Shown: positions 23,843-24,497 of the stretch, in pieces | Layout of the letters: each line of letters opens with the position of its first letter | Position numbering within the stretch: the first letter of the stretch is position 1 | Assembly: GCA_964429355.1 (NCBI GenBank) | Contig: CAYSCH010000105.1 | Location: 1 to 24,497, forward strand | Origin: JAAYAY01 sp964429355 | Lineage (GTDB): Bacteria; Planctomycetota; Planctomycetia; Pirellulales; Thermoguttaceae | DNA length: 24,497 nt | Direction of reading: 5' to 3' | Made by a program: the position numbers and the translations under genes | The notes under the pieces: generated by a model | What the model saw: the letters and a program-made list of their open reading frames with translations, nothing else | Database searches by the model: none | What the model was told of the DNA's origin: nothing

Positions 23843-24497
23843 TTATTCCTTCTTGGCCGGTTCGCCCTCACGGATGAAGAAGAAGCGATCGACATAGACG
23901 GCGTCGACTTCACCGGGCCGTTGGGGCGGGGCCACCCAGAGATAGCAGTCGGCCGTCAGCGGGTGAGCGCCCAGGTCGATGGTGCGGTACTCTTTTCCGG
24001 CAGCTTCGGCCATCTCAAGCTGCCGATGGGCCAGTCCCGTCTTGGCCTTGGCGTCGTAGACACCCACGGTCATGGCGGGGCCTTGTTGGGCCGTGCCCTC
24101 GGCTCGCACCTCGGCAAAACACCGCCAGTTTGCGCCGTCAGCCAACTCATGGGGCACGGAGAACTGGACAGCCCATTGGGGATGGTTGCCGGGCATGCGG
24201 GCGGCCAGACGATCGGAGGCGGATGCGTCGTCGACGGTACTCACCCAGTCGCCGTACGAGGCCAGCCGGAACTCGTTGTCTTGGATATCCATCCATTGAT
24301 TCTCGGCGAGGTCGCGGCAGGGGGTTGGGGGCGGTCCGGGTCTGCGGAATTTGCGGCGCAAGGCTTCACCATACGCCGCGAAGGGCTGGCCCTCTCGAAA
24401 ACTGCCCACGTCGTGTTCCGTCGCCAGACGCAGGAACTCGTCGCAGGCGGCCACCGGGTCGGAGGGGCCCAGGAACTCTTTCCCTTCCCGAGCGGCC
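23843..24497 (-). CDS. Unrecognised protein, 5' part beyond the window edge
   Basis: The frame is open to the right edge, so only the C-terminal 217 or so residues are visible. The first visible part is helical (SDPVAACDEFLRLATEHDVGSF, then AYGEALRRKFRR). After ENQWMDIQDNEFRLASYGDW comes a beta-rich module of about 140 residues (WAVQFSVPHELADGANWRCFAEVRAEG; VGVYDAKAK; GKEYRTIDLG; CYLWVAPPQRPGEVDAVYVDRFFFIRE), which resembles a jelly-roll or carbohydrate-binding sandwich. Proteins with DUF4838 glycoside hydrolase-like domains in planctomycetes have a similar end, but this is a guess. No catalytic residue can be claimed. It converges with the MutS-family gene, stop to stop about 30 bases apart, with no terminator hairpin seen between them. 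Confidence 0.7.
   Translation of the reverse strand, partial: AAREGKEFLGPSDPVAACDEFLRLATEHDVGSFREGQPFAAYGEALRRKFRRPGPPPTPCRDLAENQWMDIQDNEFRLASYGDWVSTVDDASASDRLAARMPGNHPQWAVQFSVPHELADGANWRCFAEVRAEGTAQQGPAMTVGVYDAKAKTGLAHRQLEMAEAAGKEYRTIDLGAHPLTADCYLWVAPPQRPGEVDAVYVDRFFFIREGEPAKKE

Overview
The window is about 24.5 kb of GC-rich bacterial chromosome. No rRNA, tRNA, CRISPR array, insertion sequence or phage gene could be seen. The gene content points to a planctomycete, possibly of the Pirellulales type: a MASE3 hybrid histidine kinase, a VWA/TPR/ExbB/ExbD/ExbD/TPR operon, a membrane-anchored MutS-like ATPase, a DEAD-box helicase with a long basic tail, and several secreted carbohydrate-active proteins. 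Non-ATG starts and weak Shine-Dalgarno sites are common. The taxonomic placement is inferred from gene content only.

Layout from left to right. Positions 1-1744 (minus) hold a membrane hybrid sensor kinase cut by the left edge. Positions 1933-4023 (minus) hold recG, and 4184-6454 (minus) a large secreted protein that looks like a toroid-type polysaccharide lyase. After a poorly coding stretch with one small candidate ORF comes a winged-helix methyltransferase (6975-8069, minus). Positions 8465-15314 (minus) are a six-gene operon, read right to left: TonB-like VWA protein, TPR protein, ExbB/TolQ, ExbD, ExbD, large TPR protein. A near-consensus promoter lies at 15357-15385. Divergent from it are def and fmt (15562-17184, plus), then a DEAD-box RNA helicase and bioD (to 20323, plus). 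A decayed fragment resembling an ADP-ribosylglycohydrolase (20368-20604) abuts a GH43 arabinanase-type gene (20580-21725, minus), whose leader carries a terminator-like hairpin. A membrane MutS-family gene with an assembly gap (21941-23812, plus) and the 3' end of an unrecognised gene (minus) finish the window.

The most interesting unit is the 8.5-15.3 kb operon. It has a complete ExbB/ExbD motor set but no conventional TonB or TolA. The first gene encodes a protein whose N-terminal membrane helix carries a TonB-like Ser-x3-His pattern and whose periplasmic part is a VWA domain with an intact MIDAS. This suggests a Ton/Tol-like force-transducing system that acts on a VWA adhesion or binding module, with two TPR proteins as envelope partners. 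The second point of interest is the GH43 locus, with a possible attenuator in front and a gene remnant behind.

def and fmt form the usual formyl-methionine pair. recG, the helicase, the MutS-like protein and bioD are housekeeping or accessory genes with no evident link to the operon.
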